Positions 16,131 to 26,037 of a DNA stretch of 38,414 nucleotides are shown one piece after another. Each line of letters opens with the position of its first letter. Position 1 is the stretch's first letter. The stretch spans positions 1 through 38,414 of the forward strand of contig JAFGIL010000004.1 of assembly GCA_016929635.1 (NCBI GenBank). Reading direction: 5' to 3'. The position numbers and the translations under genes were made by a program. The notes beneath the pieces were generated by a model, which was not told the DNA's origin, searched no databases, and was given only the letters and a program-made list of their open reading frames with translations. The stretch is from Endomicrobiales bacterium (GTDB lineage Bacteria > Elusimicrobiota > Endomicrobiia > Endomicrobiales > JAFGIL01).

Positions 16131-19100
16131 TTACGGTTCCTTTCTTCTGTATATAATAATTACCGGCTCGTTCAGGATATCCCAGAATTTTTTCATATAA
16201 GAAAATAAACCGCCGCTTTTTTCCGGGTTGCCTTCGCCTTCCTGCAAGATTTGGACTTCACCCCCTCCTTCTTTCTGGGCTTCATCGTTTCCTGACAGTT
16301 TCCTTTCCAGTTCATTACATTGGGCATAAAGCTCTCTTGCCTTCTCTTCCCATTTTTTCTCTTCCAGTTCTTCTGATTTCAGCTTCTGTTCCAGATTTTT
16401 TTTCTCCGCTTCCCATTTTTCATGCTCTTCCTTCAATTTGAAATCTAATTCTTCGTCCATCTTATTTATTATATCTTCTCTCCGGGAATGCTCTTCCTTT
16501 AGCTGGCTCTTTATTTCATTATACTGCTCCTGCATTTTTTCGTAATCCTTTTGTTTCTGCTCTATTTTATTCTTCCATTCCATGCGTTCGTTATTTAACT
16601 GATTCTCCATCTCCTTTAACTCTTGCTTCATTGACCTTTTAAGGCTCTCTAATTCATTTGAAACATCCCTTAAAAGCCTCTCCCTTTCCCTGCCAACGCC
16701 AATGACTTCGCTGTCGTACTTTTGCTTTAACTCGCGAATATCTTTCTCACGCGCCTGGCTGGCTGATTTTGAATCATTCAATTCCTTTTCCTTTGACAAC
16801 AGCATATTATGCCATTCGCTTTCTGATTGCTTTCTTTCATCATTCATTTCAGTAAGCCTTATGCGAAACTCATCTCTCTGCTTTGCTAAAGTATTTTTTA
16901 AATCCGATAATTTTTCCTGCATTATCAATATCTCTTGTTTGTAAAGGCTTTCTTTATTTTTCAGTTCTGATTCGATGCTCCTTTCCTTTATCGAAAACTC
17001 ATTACGCGATTTATCCAGCTCCCTTTTGTGGTATTCAAGCTCCTTTTCCAGCAGCTTAATCTCTGCCTGAAGGTCTTTATTTATCATCTCCCTTGCTTTC
17101 GAATCTTCCTGATTTTTTTGCCTTAGCGCCTTCAGTTGTTCTTCCCTTACAGCCAGCATATCATCTTTCTCCCTGCGAAACGCCTCAACGCGCGATTCCA
17201 AATCTCTTTTTTCCCTGTTATAATACTCCCTGGTTTCAGAATTATTTTTTTCCGCAAGACTAATTTTATCTTCCAGCTCCTTAACTTTCTGTTTTTCCTG
17301 TGAAAGAGATAAATATAGCTCCTGTACTTTTTCGTGATGAGTCACCAATTCTGCTTCCTTGACTTTCAGCTGTTCAATAAGCTGGGATTTGTCATTTTTA
17401 ATCTCAATCTCTCTTTGGTTAAATTCCCTGTTTAACTCATTTTCCCTATTTGCCAGCCTCTTCTCAATCGACTCATTTTCATAAATCAAATCCTTAACTT
17501 TTTGATCCAACTCGCTTATCCTATTGTCTTTTTTCGTTAATTCAATTTCCATATTGTGGGATTTATTTACATATTCGTTAATATCCTTCTCTTTTGATAC
17601 TACTTTATCTGACAGTTCACCTTGTATTTTTGTAAATTCCATCTGCTTCTGATCAAGTAATTTTCGCAGGTCTTCTTCCCTTTTTACAAGCTCATGTATC
17701 TGGTCCTGACCTTTTGTAATTTCTAACTGAAGGAAGCGTTCCCTTTCAGCCAGCTCAGTAAGTTTTTGTTCTTTATCAACTAATTTGGCAGACCATTGCG
17801 ACCTTTCATCTTTTACCTCTATTTCTTTTTGATTCATTATTTGCTTTAATTCATTTTCCCTGTTCAGGAGTTCTTTTCTTTCAATCTCAATCTCCTGTTC
17901 GTTAAAATGAAGCTTTTCCTCAAGTTCGCGTATTCGTTCTTCATTCTTAGCATTTATAACACTCATATCTCTTTCCTTGGTGAGAAATTCGCTAATCCTT
18001 TGTTCTTTAAGCTGAAGCTTCTCAGCCCACTTTTCCTGTGCATTCTTAAGATCCTCGTCTTTTTTGGCTGTCACATTGAATATTTCCTGCTCTCTTTGCC
18101 TTATTTTATCTTCCATCTCTCTGATTTTAGACTGATAATCAGATTCATTTCTTTCCCAAAAGCTTTTTAGCTCAATTTCCCTATTTTTTATCTTTTCCTC
18201 GGATTGCCTGATTATGGATGTTATTTCGGACTCCTTTTTCTCGATTTCCTGTTTCAGCTCCATCTGGCGTGTTCCTGCGGTTTGCTTTAACAAATTTATT
18301 TCATCTTCTTTGGTTTTCATCTCAATCTGATATTTTTGAAAATCTTTCTGTGCGCGTTCTTTAATAAGGAGCAGCTCCTTCAATACTTTTTCCTGCTCGG
18401 ATTTAGAGCGGGCCTGATATAATGCGAACTGGGTTTTCATAAGAAAAAAGTCTTTATCTTTCGATTCTATCTGCGAAAGCATAGAGTTTTTTTCCGCACG
18501 AAGTTTCTCTAAAACCTGCATTAACTGTTCTGTTTTATCCTTACCCTGCCGTATTTGCGTAACAAGCATCGCCTGCTGAGCTTTAATCGATAAATATTCC
18601 TTATCCCTTGTCTCAATTTTTGATAAAAGATTATTTTTTTCCTCCTGACGGACATCCCGGGAATCTTTAAGCTCTCTTTTAAGAGACTCTCTTTCATTTT
18701 CCAAATACGTAATTCTTCTTTCAAACTCTTTGCGTTCTGATTCCAGAGAAGAATCCATTTCTTTCCTCAACCTTAGAATCTCTTCTTCCTTATTCTTTAT
18801 GGATTGAGCCCAATTCAATTTTTCCTCATGCCAGCGCCTCTCCAATTCTTTAAGCTTAAGTTCAAAATGGTGTTCTAATTCTTTCTCCTGTGATTCTCTC
18901 TGTCCCAGCTGCGTTTTTAAAGTCTCCACCCAAGTCTGCCGTTCAGTACTGATCCGTTGCTCTAACTCCCTGATTTGAGCTTCTGCTTTCGCCAAAGTTT
19001 CCTGCAGCTCCTGTTCCCGTTTGTCTCTGCGCAAACGGTCCTGAATGTCTTTGAGCGACTCTTCTACTTTAGAAGACAGAGCTTCTTCTTCTTTGGCACG

Positions 19101-19523
19101 AACCGTCTGGATTAACAACTTCTCCCTTTCTTCCTGTAACTGACGCTGTAAATCCATAATCTGTGATTCCATATGTTTTCGCATTTCTTCAACTTCGTTA
19201 GATATCATCTGCGGCTGCGAAGGCATCGGCCTTGGCCCTGGAATTGAAACCGGCTCAGTCTTATGTTCCAAAGGATTTTGGTAATGAGATTTCGGCAATT
19301 CAGGTGAAGCCGGACGAGACATTGGCTGTGTCTTTCCGGGTAAAGGCGGCCTGACAGGATGTTTTTTTACATCCTTTGGAGGCATTTTAGATACCTGTTT
19401 TTCATTAAGAGATTTGTTCGTACCCGATTTATCCGCATCCACTATCGGCTTATCAGGTACCTTTTGTCCGGGTAAAGGCGGCGGATTCCTTCTTAGATTA
19501 TTAGGTTTTTTTTCTTCAGTCAT
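16131..19523 (-). CDS. Large coiled-coil protein with proline-rich N-terminus
   Basis: The 1130-residue protein has a disordered, proline-rich head (1-105) with two similar PPLPG motifs at 15-19 and 59-63. A coiled coil of about 960 residues follows, then a short acidic-Gly linker and a 25-residue tail with MKKFWDILNEPVIII. Motifs of the type W-x3-[IL]-x2-K-E recur, for example at W238, W499 and W577, as in the giant neighbour, but with irregular spacing. There is no signal peptide or full transmembrane helix, so a cytoplasmic filament or scaffold attached by its tail is likely. AGGAGG lies just before the ATG. It sits 40 bases after the giant coiled-coil gene and 49 before the short one, pointing to one operon. 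I know of no close named relative. Confidence 0.78.
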   Translation of the reverse strand: MTEEKKPNNLRRNPPPLPGQKVPDKPIVDADKSGTNKSLNEKQVSKMPPKDVKKHPVRPPLPGKTQPMSRPASPELPKSHYQNPLEHKTEPVSIPGPRPMPSQPQMISNEVEEMRKHMESQIMDLQRQLQEEREKLLIQTVRAKEEEALSSKVEESLKDIQDRLRRDKREQELQETLAKAEAQIRELEQRISTERQTWVETLKTQLGQRESQEKELEHHFELKLKELERRWHEEKLNWAQSIKNKEEEILRLRKEMDSSLESERKEFERRITYLENERESLKRELKDSRDVRQEEKNNLLSKIETRDKEYLSIKAQQAMLVTQIRQGKDKTEQLMQVLEKLRAEKNSMLSQIESKDKDFFLMKTQFALYQARSKSEQEKVLKELLLIKERAQKDFQKYQIEMKTKEDEINLLKQTAGTRQMELKQEIEKKESEITSIIRQSEEKIKNREIELKSFWERNESDYQSKIREMEDKIRQREQEIFNVTAKKDEDLKNAQEKWAEKLQLKEQRISEFLTKERDMSVINAKNEERIRELEEKLHFNEQEIEIERKELLNRENELKQIMNQKEIEVKDERSQWSAKLVDKEQKLTELAERERFLQLEITKGQDQIHELVKREEDLRKLLDQKQMEFTKIQGELSDKVVSKEKDINEYVNKSHNMEIELTKKDNRISELDQKVKDLIYENESIEKRLANRENELNREFNQREIEIKNDKSQLIEQLKVKEAELVTHHEKVQELYLSLSQEKQKVKELEDKISLAEKNNSETREYYNREKRDLESRVEAFRREKDDMLAVREEQLKALRQKNQEDSKAREMINKDLQAEIKLLEKELEYHKRELDKSRNEFSIKERSIESELKNKESLYKQEILIMQEKLSDLKNTLAKQRDEFRIRLTEMNDERKQSESEWHNMLLSKEKELNDSKSASQAREKDIRELKQKYDSEVIGVGRERERLLRDVSNELESLKRSMKQELKEMENQLNNERMEWKNKIEQKQKDYEKMQEQYNEIKSQLKEEHSRREDIINKMDEELDFKLKEEHEKWEAEKKNLEQKLKSEELEEKKWEEKARELYAQCNELERKLSGNDEAQKEGGGEVQILQEGEGNPEKSGGLFSYMKKFWDILNEPVIIIYRRKEP

Positions 19524-19563
19524 TTTTCCTCCTATTTATTGAATCTAATAATATTGTATTGAT

Positions 19564-22500
19564 TTAATTGTTCTTTAAATTCTCAATCCATTCACTAAGT
19601 TCCTTATTTTGAGGTTCCAGCTCCAATGCTCTTTCAGCCATTTTTAATGCTTCTGATTTCTTGCTCATATTCAAATAACATATAGCTATATATTGATAAG
19701 CTCCGGCAAATTTTGGATGTAATTCAATAACTTTTTTAAACGTACTGCATGCATTTTCATAATCGGCATTATTAAAATAATCAATTCCCTTGGTAAACAA
19801 ATCATCCGTCTCTTCAATACTATCTAATTTAGTATCTTTTGCTTCCATTTGCTTCATTTTATTTCTGAAATCTTCTGCCTTTGAACGCAAATCTGAAAGC
19901 ATCTCCTGAGTATGCTCACGTTCAGCAATTAATCCCTCCTCTTTAACTGTCATTTGTTCTGTCAAGTTTTGTATTTGCTTTTCTTTTGCTTCAATAAGCT
20001 TAGCCACTCTTTCACTTTCCTGTTTTAACTCATTTTCCAAATTTTCAATATCCGAGCTTATTTCCCTAAATATATTTATCACTGAGTTTTCTTTCATCTT
20101 TTGCTCTTCCTGCCATCTTTTTTCTTTTTCTCTTGTTTCACTCGTAATAGTTTCCAACTCATTTCTTAAGTATTCCAGCTTATCTTTTTTGCCCGGCAAC
20201 TTTTTATTATATTCATCCTGCAGGTTATCCACTTCTTCCCTTAATTTGTCAATATTCTTGGTAATTTCATCTTCCCTTCTCCTTACCTCTGCATTTCTCC
20301 TATCTTCACGTAAATTTAGACGTATTTTTAATGTATTTATTTCCTCTTCCTTCAGATGCAATCTGTTTAACCAGTTTTCCTTTTCTTCTGTCAATTCATA
20401 TTCTAATGCAAATAATTGTTCCTTCAGTTTGTTTTGTATCTTCCGAATTTCTCTTTCTGTCCTCTGCCTAGCTGATTGAGATGCGGTTTCCTTTAATGCT
20501 GCCTCCAGCTTGATTTTTTCTATGCGCCTTTCCAGCTCCTTGATGTTTTTATCATTAGTCATTGTTTCCTGTTTTATTCTTTTTTCCCAAGAATCAATCT
20601 CACCGAGTAAAACATTATGCTTATTGAGCAAATCTGACTCTAACTGTTTCCACTGTGTTTTTTTCTCCTGCTCACTTGCTTGAGACTCATTTTTAATTTT
20701 TAATAGCATATTCTCTTTTGTATTATATTCAGCCATATATTCTTTTTTTATTTCAGACAATTTCCTTGAAGCTTCCTTAATTTCATTTTCCAGCACATTT
20801 TTCTCATCTTCCCATAATTCTATCCTCTTTTCTTCCTCAGATTTGGATCTCAATTCCCAGAATTCCAAATTTGATTTCAATACAGAGATTTCCTTTTCTC
20901 TGCCATTCAAAGTTTCTTCCCATTCTATCTGCAACTGGGAGTATTTATCTTCTAACTCTCTTATATAAGTTGCCAGCTTATTAATATCCTCCTCCATCCT
21001 TCTCTTATCCGCACTGCTTTCTTCTTCAATTCTATTTAGATATAATTCATAATTACTTCGATAATTTTCTATCTCCTGATTCTTCTCCTGTATTTTGCTA
21101 TTAATTACTTCATTCTCTTCCCTTATCCTGTTATTTAAATTATCCAATTCTTCTTTTAGTACTGTTTTTTCGCCTTCCAACTCCTTCTCTTTTTGTTTCC
21201 AATTATCTTCCCAGGTCTTTTCCCTGTCCGATAATTCTGACTGCAGCGAAAGTATTTCTTTTTCTCTTAATCTCAATTTTTCTTGCGATATTATTTTTAT
21301 ATCTTTCAGCTTTTCTTCCAATTCAGCTTTTGTTTTTTCAGTGCTTCTTTTTATTTCTGCATACATCAATTTGTCCTTGTATATTTTTTCCTGTCTGTCT
21401 CTTTCTCTTTTTTCCAAATCAGAGCGCATTGCGACAAACTTATTGTTCATTTCTGCTATCTCAACTTTATATTTCTCTTTCAATTGATCAAACTGGCTGC
21501 TGGCCTGTTTTATACGATTTTCCATACGGCTTTCATACATTTCATATTCTTTTTGAGCTTTTTCTCTCTCATTATTATAGAATAACTGCCTCTCCTCAAT
21601 TTGTTTCCTTAAAGATTCCATCTCGCTTTCTTTAGCTTTCATTATTTGAGGATACCTTCTTTCATCCTTTTCAATTTCTTTCTCCAAGTTTACAATTTCG
21701 TTTTGCATCTGCTCTATCAGTATCTGATTTTTCTGATTCTCGGATTCGCTTTTAATAGCATACTTTTCAGTTTGTGCTAGTAACCCCTTTTCATATTCGT
21801 TATATTCCTGCTCCTTTTTAATCAACATATCATTAAGATTATTATTTATTTTTTGGCGTTCACTCTCTATTTCCGATATTTTACTATTCATATCATTTTT
21901 AGCATTGTTGATTTTATCTTTCCAGATTGTTCGCATTGACTTATACTCAGCTATTTTATCATTCAAGTTATTATTCAACGCTTCTATTTTATTATTGATC
22001 TTTAATATTTCGTCTTCAGCTTCTTCTTTTTTCATTGATAAAAGCCGCCCCAGCTCATTCTTATGCACTTCCAGCGGCCTTATTTCATTTTCATATTTTA
22101 CTTTTATGTTTTCTATTCTTATGTTAAACTTTGTCTCGTTCTCATTTAATGTTTTTTGCAATTTGCTTATCTGTTCTTCCTTCACCTTTATTTTAGCTTC
22201 ATAATCCTGTCTGTATTTTTTAATCTCATTTTTTAGTACTTCAGACTCCTTATCTCCTCTTTGCAAAATAACCGCTATTTCGTTTTCATATTTTTTAGTT
22301 TCTAATTCAATGCTGGCTTCCAATTCATTTAATTTTGCTTCCTGTTCTACTGATATTTGCTTTCTTTCTGTTAATTCTTTGCTTATCTTTCTTATTGCGT
22401 CATCCTGCTCTGATTCCAACTTCTTTATAATGCTTAACAAATCCTCCTTTTTTATTCTAAATTCCTTAATTATATTTGCTCTTTCAGCTGTGTTCTGCTC

Positions 22501-25500
22501 TTTATTTGAGTATATCCTATTTTGCAGAATGTCCTCTTCTTTTAATAATTTTTCCAGATTATCATTTAGTAATTTATTATTTAACTCTATTTCAGATTTC
22601 AAGCTTTCTATTTTTTGATGATTTATATTTTTAGCTTCAGCCAACTTTTCATTCCACCTTATTTTTTGTTCGTTCAAATAGTTTATTTTCAGGTTTCTTT
22701 TACTTCTCAATTCTGATATCAATTTATCCGTTGATATTAACTCTTCTTCGAGCTCTTTCTTTCTTATCTTACTGCTTTTTTCTATTTCTCTTTGTTTTTG
22801 CGTTATTTCATTTAGCCTGCTATTTAATTTATCTTTCAATTTATTCAACTTTAACTTAGTCTGAGATTCTATATCCTTTATATAATCGTTTAATTGGGAT
22901 ATTTTGGTTTTCTTAATACTAATGTTATTATTTCCTTCCAGTTTCACATTCTTCAATTCCTGATTTATTGAATCTATTTTATTTTGGTTTATGCTTTTAA
23001 TTGAGTTATATTCTTCTTCAAGCGCCAGAAGATCTTCTTTTGTCTTGTTTTCTATGCTTTCAATATTAGTTTTTTCTCTCTTCAATTCCTCTCTGCTATT
23101 TGATAATTTATCACTTAATGCCTTTTGAACGGATTCTTTCTCTTTTTCTAATTTTATGACATTTTCCTGCACCTTATCTATTCTATTCTTATATCTTTCA
23201 ACGATTTCATTTTCTTCCTTATGTGCCTTTTCCTTTATCATATCCAGCTTATAATCCAGCTTTGTTTTTTCTGACTCCAAAAGATTCACTTTATCATAAT
23301 TTCGCTTCTTTTGAGCCTCAATTTCACTCTTCAGATCATCTAATTTATTATTGAATACGATTTTTGTATCTTCAATATTCTTTGCCCATTTTTTTCTTAA
23401 AGATTCCAATTCGGAATGTTTTATTCTATGTTTTTCCTTTAATTCTGATATGCTATTAATAACGCCTTCTATTTTATTTTGTGCGCTTTCCTTTTCCCTG
23501 TCTATTGCTTCTTGTATTTCATCTCTCCTTTTTATCAATGCCTGTAAGCTGTTTTCCGAATCCTTTATTAGCTTATCTTTTTCAGTTGTATATTTTTTAT
23601 CTTCTTTTTCAACTCTTAATTCAAGATTCAGCAATATTTCTTCCTTTTGCTTAACTTCCTGGCTGTTTTCCTGCTTCAAATAGTTTAATTCGGATATATT
23701 CTTATTTATCTCATTATTATGTTTAGCCTGCAGCTCTTTTATCCGAGTTTCGTTTACGTATATTTCATTTTTTATATTTTCTTCAATATTTCCCAGAGAT
23801 TGCTGTAACTCCATTAACTCTTTTTCCTTTTCGGACAATGCAACTGCAGTATTTCCAATTACTTTTTCCTCTTCGCTCTTCAACCTGATAATATTTGATT
23901 CAATATCTGCTGATTTTGATTTATATTCATCGTCTAATTTATGTTTTTCCTGCTCAAATATGCTTTTAGCCGAAGATAATTTAAGAAGCATTTCCTTTTC
24001 TTCTTTTTCTAAAGCTCCGAGTTTCTCAATGAACTGATTTTTTTCAGCCTCTGCCTGTGCTTCAATTTCATTTATCCTGGCTTTATATTTTTCTTCCTCC
24101 AATTTGATTAAAGCCTGCTGATTCTGCAATTTGTTACTTAATTCAATTTCTTTTTTCTCAAATTGTTCCTGTATTTGCTGTTTCTGAATATTCTTATCAT
24201 TTATCTCATTTTTTCCCTGTTCAGTTATTCTTAATATACTCTCTTCTAAATCCTTTGCTTTCTTAACTATTGGCATTTGTTCTTTTTGCAATTTAGTCCT
24301 TAACTGCTCAATATTCTCTTTTACCTGCAACTCCTGTACAGATAATTTATTTTTGTAGAATATTACCTCTTTCTCTTTTTTCTTTAACATCTCCTGCCAG
24401 TGGGACCTTTGCTTTTCAAGATCCGCATTCAGCGAAACCAGTTTTAATTGCAATTCATCCTTCTTTGCTTTTAATTTATCAATATACTCAGTATTGCTTG
24501 AAATGAGCTCATTTTTCCTATTATTCCAGTCTTTTTGATATTCCGCGATTTCCAATTCTTTTGCTTCTAATTCCTTCCTCCAGTATTCTTTTTCCTTTTC
24601 AAGTTTTTTTTCAAGAATTGCTAACTTATTCGCCAACTCCTTTTTCTCTTTTTCTGCCTGTTTTTCTTTTTCCTCCCACTCGCTTTGTATTTCCTTTAAC
24701 CTTAATTCAGCATTTATTTTTAAGGTTTTTAGCTCTTCATCCTTGGAGATTATAATCCTCTGCCATTTATCTTTTTCTTCTTCTATTTTTCCCTTAATAT
24801 CTTTTATCTTCCTGTTAGCCAAATTTTCTGCTTCCTGCAAGTCTTTAAGATTTTTGTCTCTGTCAGCCTTTTCCTGAGTCTCTTTTAACATCAAAGAGGC
24901 TTTCGTTTGCTTGAATTCTTCTTCCCTGGCAATAAATATTTCTTTCCAACGTTCCCTTTCTTTCATTAAATGGTCTTCAACAATTTTAATTTTTTCGTTA
25001 ATCCTTGAATGATGATTTTTTATCTCTCTTTCCCTGTTGTTAGTTTCAGTATTAATAGAATTTAGACGGTTATCCAAAGCTGTGCGCAAGGCAAACAGTT
25101 CCTCGTCTTTTTGTCTGAGCATGCTTGCCCATTCTTCCCTTTGTTTTTCCAGTTTGGACTCTAAATCATGCGATTGAATCTCCCAATTTTCAATCATATC
25201 CCTTTTAAGCGACCCTGCTTTTTCATCCTCGATTTTCAGCTGTGAATCTTTGAGGGAGATCTGCATTTTTAAATTAATAATTTCATTTTCTTTATTTTTT
25301 ATCTGAGAAATCCACTGATTTTTACTTTCCAATAAACTCCTTTCCATATTTTCGCATCTCTTATTTGCTTCATCAAGCATCGCCTTTATATTATTCAATT
25401 TATTTTCAGCATCCATTTTCTTCTGGGCTTCAAGAAAGGTTGTCTGGTGTTTTGCTTCATCTATTTCCTTATCTTTTGACGAAAGGCGTTCACTCCAGTC

Positions 25501-25860
25501 TCTTATTTCTTTATCCATTATATTTTCCATCTCTTTTAAATCCTTGCGTATCTGCTCCTGCAATAGGTTTAAACTGCCCTCTCTCTTCTCCCTCTCCTGA
25601 TTGGTACGATAAATGAGCATATCCATCTGTGTTTTGAGCGCTATCCCCTCTTCTTCTTTATCTTTTATTTTTTTGTACCACTCTTCACGCTCATTTCTAA
25701 TTCGTTTTTCAATATTTTTCAGCTGTTCCTGAGCCTTCTGATATGCTTCTTCCAACTCCTCTCTATTAGGAAGAGAAATCTTCGTATCTTTTATTGGCTC
25801 ATTTAATTGCTCTTTTAAATTATCCTGTTTATCGTCACTTTTTTTCTTAAAAAACCTCAT
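19564..25860 (-). CDS. Giant coiled-coil protein with 61-residue repeats and C-terminal TPRs
   Basis: The 2098-residue protein starts MRFFKKK, has a short disordered head, and from about residue 35 to 2010 is almost entirely coiled coil. Tryptophans stand at residues 61, 122, 183, 244, 305, 366, 427 and 488, exactly 61 apart, each in a W-x3-[ILF]-x2-[KR]-[ED] context. The last ~80 residues are two TPR units (YENACSTFKKVIELHP ... AYQYIAICYLNMSKKSEALK ... AERALELEP). These closely match the C-terminal TPRs of the FliF-FliG protein encoded upstream. A GTG at 25875 overlaps the ribosome site; the ATG at 25860, eight bases after GGAGG, is the start. The coiled coil alone could span very roughly 300 nm if it forms a single rod (inference). 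A cytoskeletal or linker role is likely; no enzymatic domain is present. Confidence 0.8.
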   Translation of the reverse strand: MRFFKKKSDDKQDNLKEQLNEPIKDTKISLPNREELEEAYQKAQEQLKNIEKRIRNEREEWYKKIKDKEEEGIALKTQMDMLIYRTNQEREKREGSLNLLQEQIRKDLKEMENIMDKEIRDWSERLSSKDKEIDEAKHQTTFLEAQKKMDAENKLNNIKAMLDEANKRCENMERSLLESKNQWISQIKNKENEIINLKMQISLKDSQLKIEDEKAGSLKRDMIENWEIQSHDLESKLEKQREEWASMLRQKDEELFALRTALDNRLNSINTETNNREREIKNHHSRINEKIKIVEDHLMKERERWKEIFIAREEEFKQTKASLMLKETQEKADRDKNLKDLQEAENLANRKIKDIKGKIEEEKDKWQRIIISKDEELKTLKINAELRLKEIQSEWEEKEKQAEKEKKELANKLAILEKKLEKEKEYWRKELEAKELEIAEYQKDWNNRKNELISSNTEYIDKLKAKKDELQLKLVSLNADLEKQRSHWQEMLKKKEKEVIFYKNKLSVQELQVKENIEQLRTKLQKEQMPIVKKAKDLEESILRITEQGKNEINDKNIQKQQIQEQFEKKEIELSNKLQNQQALIKLEEEKYKARINEIEAQAEAEKNQFIEKLGALEKEEKEMLLKLSSAKSIFEQEKHKLDDEYKSKSADIESNIIRLKSEEEKVIGNTAVALSEKEKELMELQQSLGNIEENIKNEIYVNETRIKELQAKHNNEINKNISELNYLKQENSQEVKQKEEILLNLELRVEKEDKKYTTEKDKLIKDSENSLQALIKRRDEIQEAIDREKESAQNKIEGVINSISELKEKHRIKHSELESLRKKWAKNIEDTKIVFNNKLDDLKSEIEAQKKRNYDKVNLLESEKTKLDYKLDMIKEKAHKEENEIVERYKNRIDKVQENVIKLEKEKESVQKALSDKLSNSREELKREKTNIESIENKTKEDLLALEEEYNSIKSINQNKIDSINQELKNVKLEGNNNISIKKTKISQLNDYIKDIESQTKLKLNKLKDKLNSRLNEITQKQREIEKSSKIRKKELEEELISTDKLISELRSKRNLKINYLNEQKIRWNEKLAEAKNINHQKIESLKSEIELNNKLLNDNLEKLLKEEDILQNRIYSNKEQNTAERANIIKEFRIKKEDLLSIIKKLESEQDDAIRKISKELTERKQISVEQEAKLNELEASIELETKKYENEIAVILQRGDKESEVLKNEIKKYRQDYEAKIKVKEEQISKLQKTLNENETKFNIRIENIKVKYENEIRPLEVHKNELGRLLSMKKEEAEDEILKINNKIEALNNNLNDKIAEYKSMRTIWKDKINNAKNDMNSKISEIESERQKINNNLNDMLIKKEQEYNEYEKGLLAQTEKYAIKSESENQKNQILIEQMQNEIVNLEKEIEKDERRYPQIMKAKESEMESLRKQIEERQLFYNNEREKAQKEYEMYESRMENRIKQASSQFDQLKEKYKVEIAEMNNKFVAMRSDLEKRERDRQEKIYKDKLMYAEIKRSTEKTKAELEEKLKDIKIISQEKLRLREKEILSLQSELSDREKTWEDNWKQKEKELEGEKTVLKEELDNLNNRIREENEVINSKIQEKNQEIENYRSNYELYLNRIEEESSADKRRMEEDINKLATYIRELEDKYSQLQIEWEETLNGREKEISVLKSNLEFWELRSKSEEEKRIELWEDEKNVLENEIKEASRKLSEIKKEYMAEYNTKENMLLKIKNESQASEQEKKTQWKQLESDLLNKHNVLLGEIDSWEKRIKQETMTNDKNIKELERRIEKIKLEAALKETASQSARQRTEREIRKIQNKLKEQLFALEYELTEEKENWLNRLHLKEEEINTLKIRLNLREDRRNAEVRRREDEITKNIDKLREEVDNLQDEYNKKLPGKKDKLEYLRNELETITSETREKEKRWQEEQKMKENSVINIFREISSDIENLENELKQESERVAKLIEAKEKQIQNLTEQMTVKEEGLIAEREHTQEMLSDLRSKAEDFRNKMKQMEAKDTKLDSIEETDDLFTKGIDYFNNADYENACSTFKKVIELHPKFAGAYQYIAICYLNMSKKSEALKMAERALELEPQNKELSEWIENLKNN
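24219..25680 (-). repeat. Coding repeat, eight 61-codon units
   Basis: Eight consecutive 183-base units begin with the Trp codons of residues 61 to 488 of the giant coiled-coil protein. The units are similar in pattern rather than sequence: W at 1, Ile/Leu/Phe at 5, Lys/Arg at 8, Glu/Asp at 9. The same pattern with a non-Trp first residue continues in register at 549, 610, 671 and 732. Confidence 0.85.
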
Positions 25861-26037
25861 CTTGCAAACCTCCACTGAAATTCTGCGGTATAAAAACTGC
25901 TAGTATTTACAACAAGTTTTAATCACGATATAAAAAGGCAGTATTTATCCAGTCCATTTTACAGGCTTAAATAAATCTAAATTAATTATATTATGATATC
26001 AGCTTTATTCTCGTTTCCAAATTATTAATTCTGGTTG
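25861..26037 (-). other. 177-base intergenic gap
   Basis: This is AT-rich spacer between the FliF-FliG gene and the giant coiled-coil gene. It contains the latter's GGAGG near 25869-25873. No convincing terminator is visible. Weak promoter-like TTGT and TATA stretches occur, but none with good spacing. Confidence 0.4.

Noticed and set aside
21095-23683. Plus-strand open frames opposite the giant coiled-coil gene
   Set aside because: They are Phe/Ser/Leu-rich translations of the complement of Lys/Glu/Asn codons, have no ribosome sites, and are expected shadows.
24219-25680. CRISPR-like or DNA-level tandem repeat
   Set aside because: The 183-base period exists only at protein level. Nucleotide sequence of the units is not conserved.
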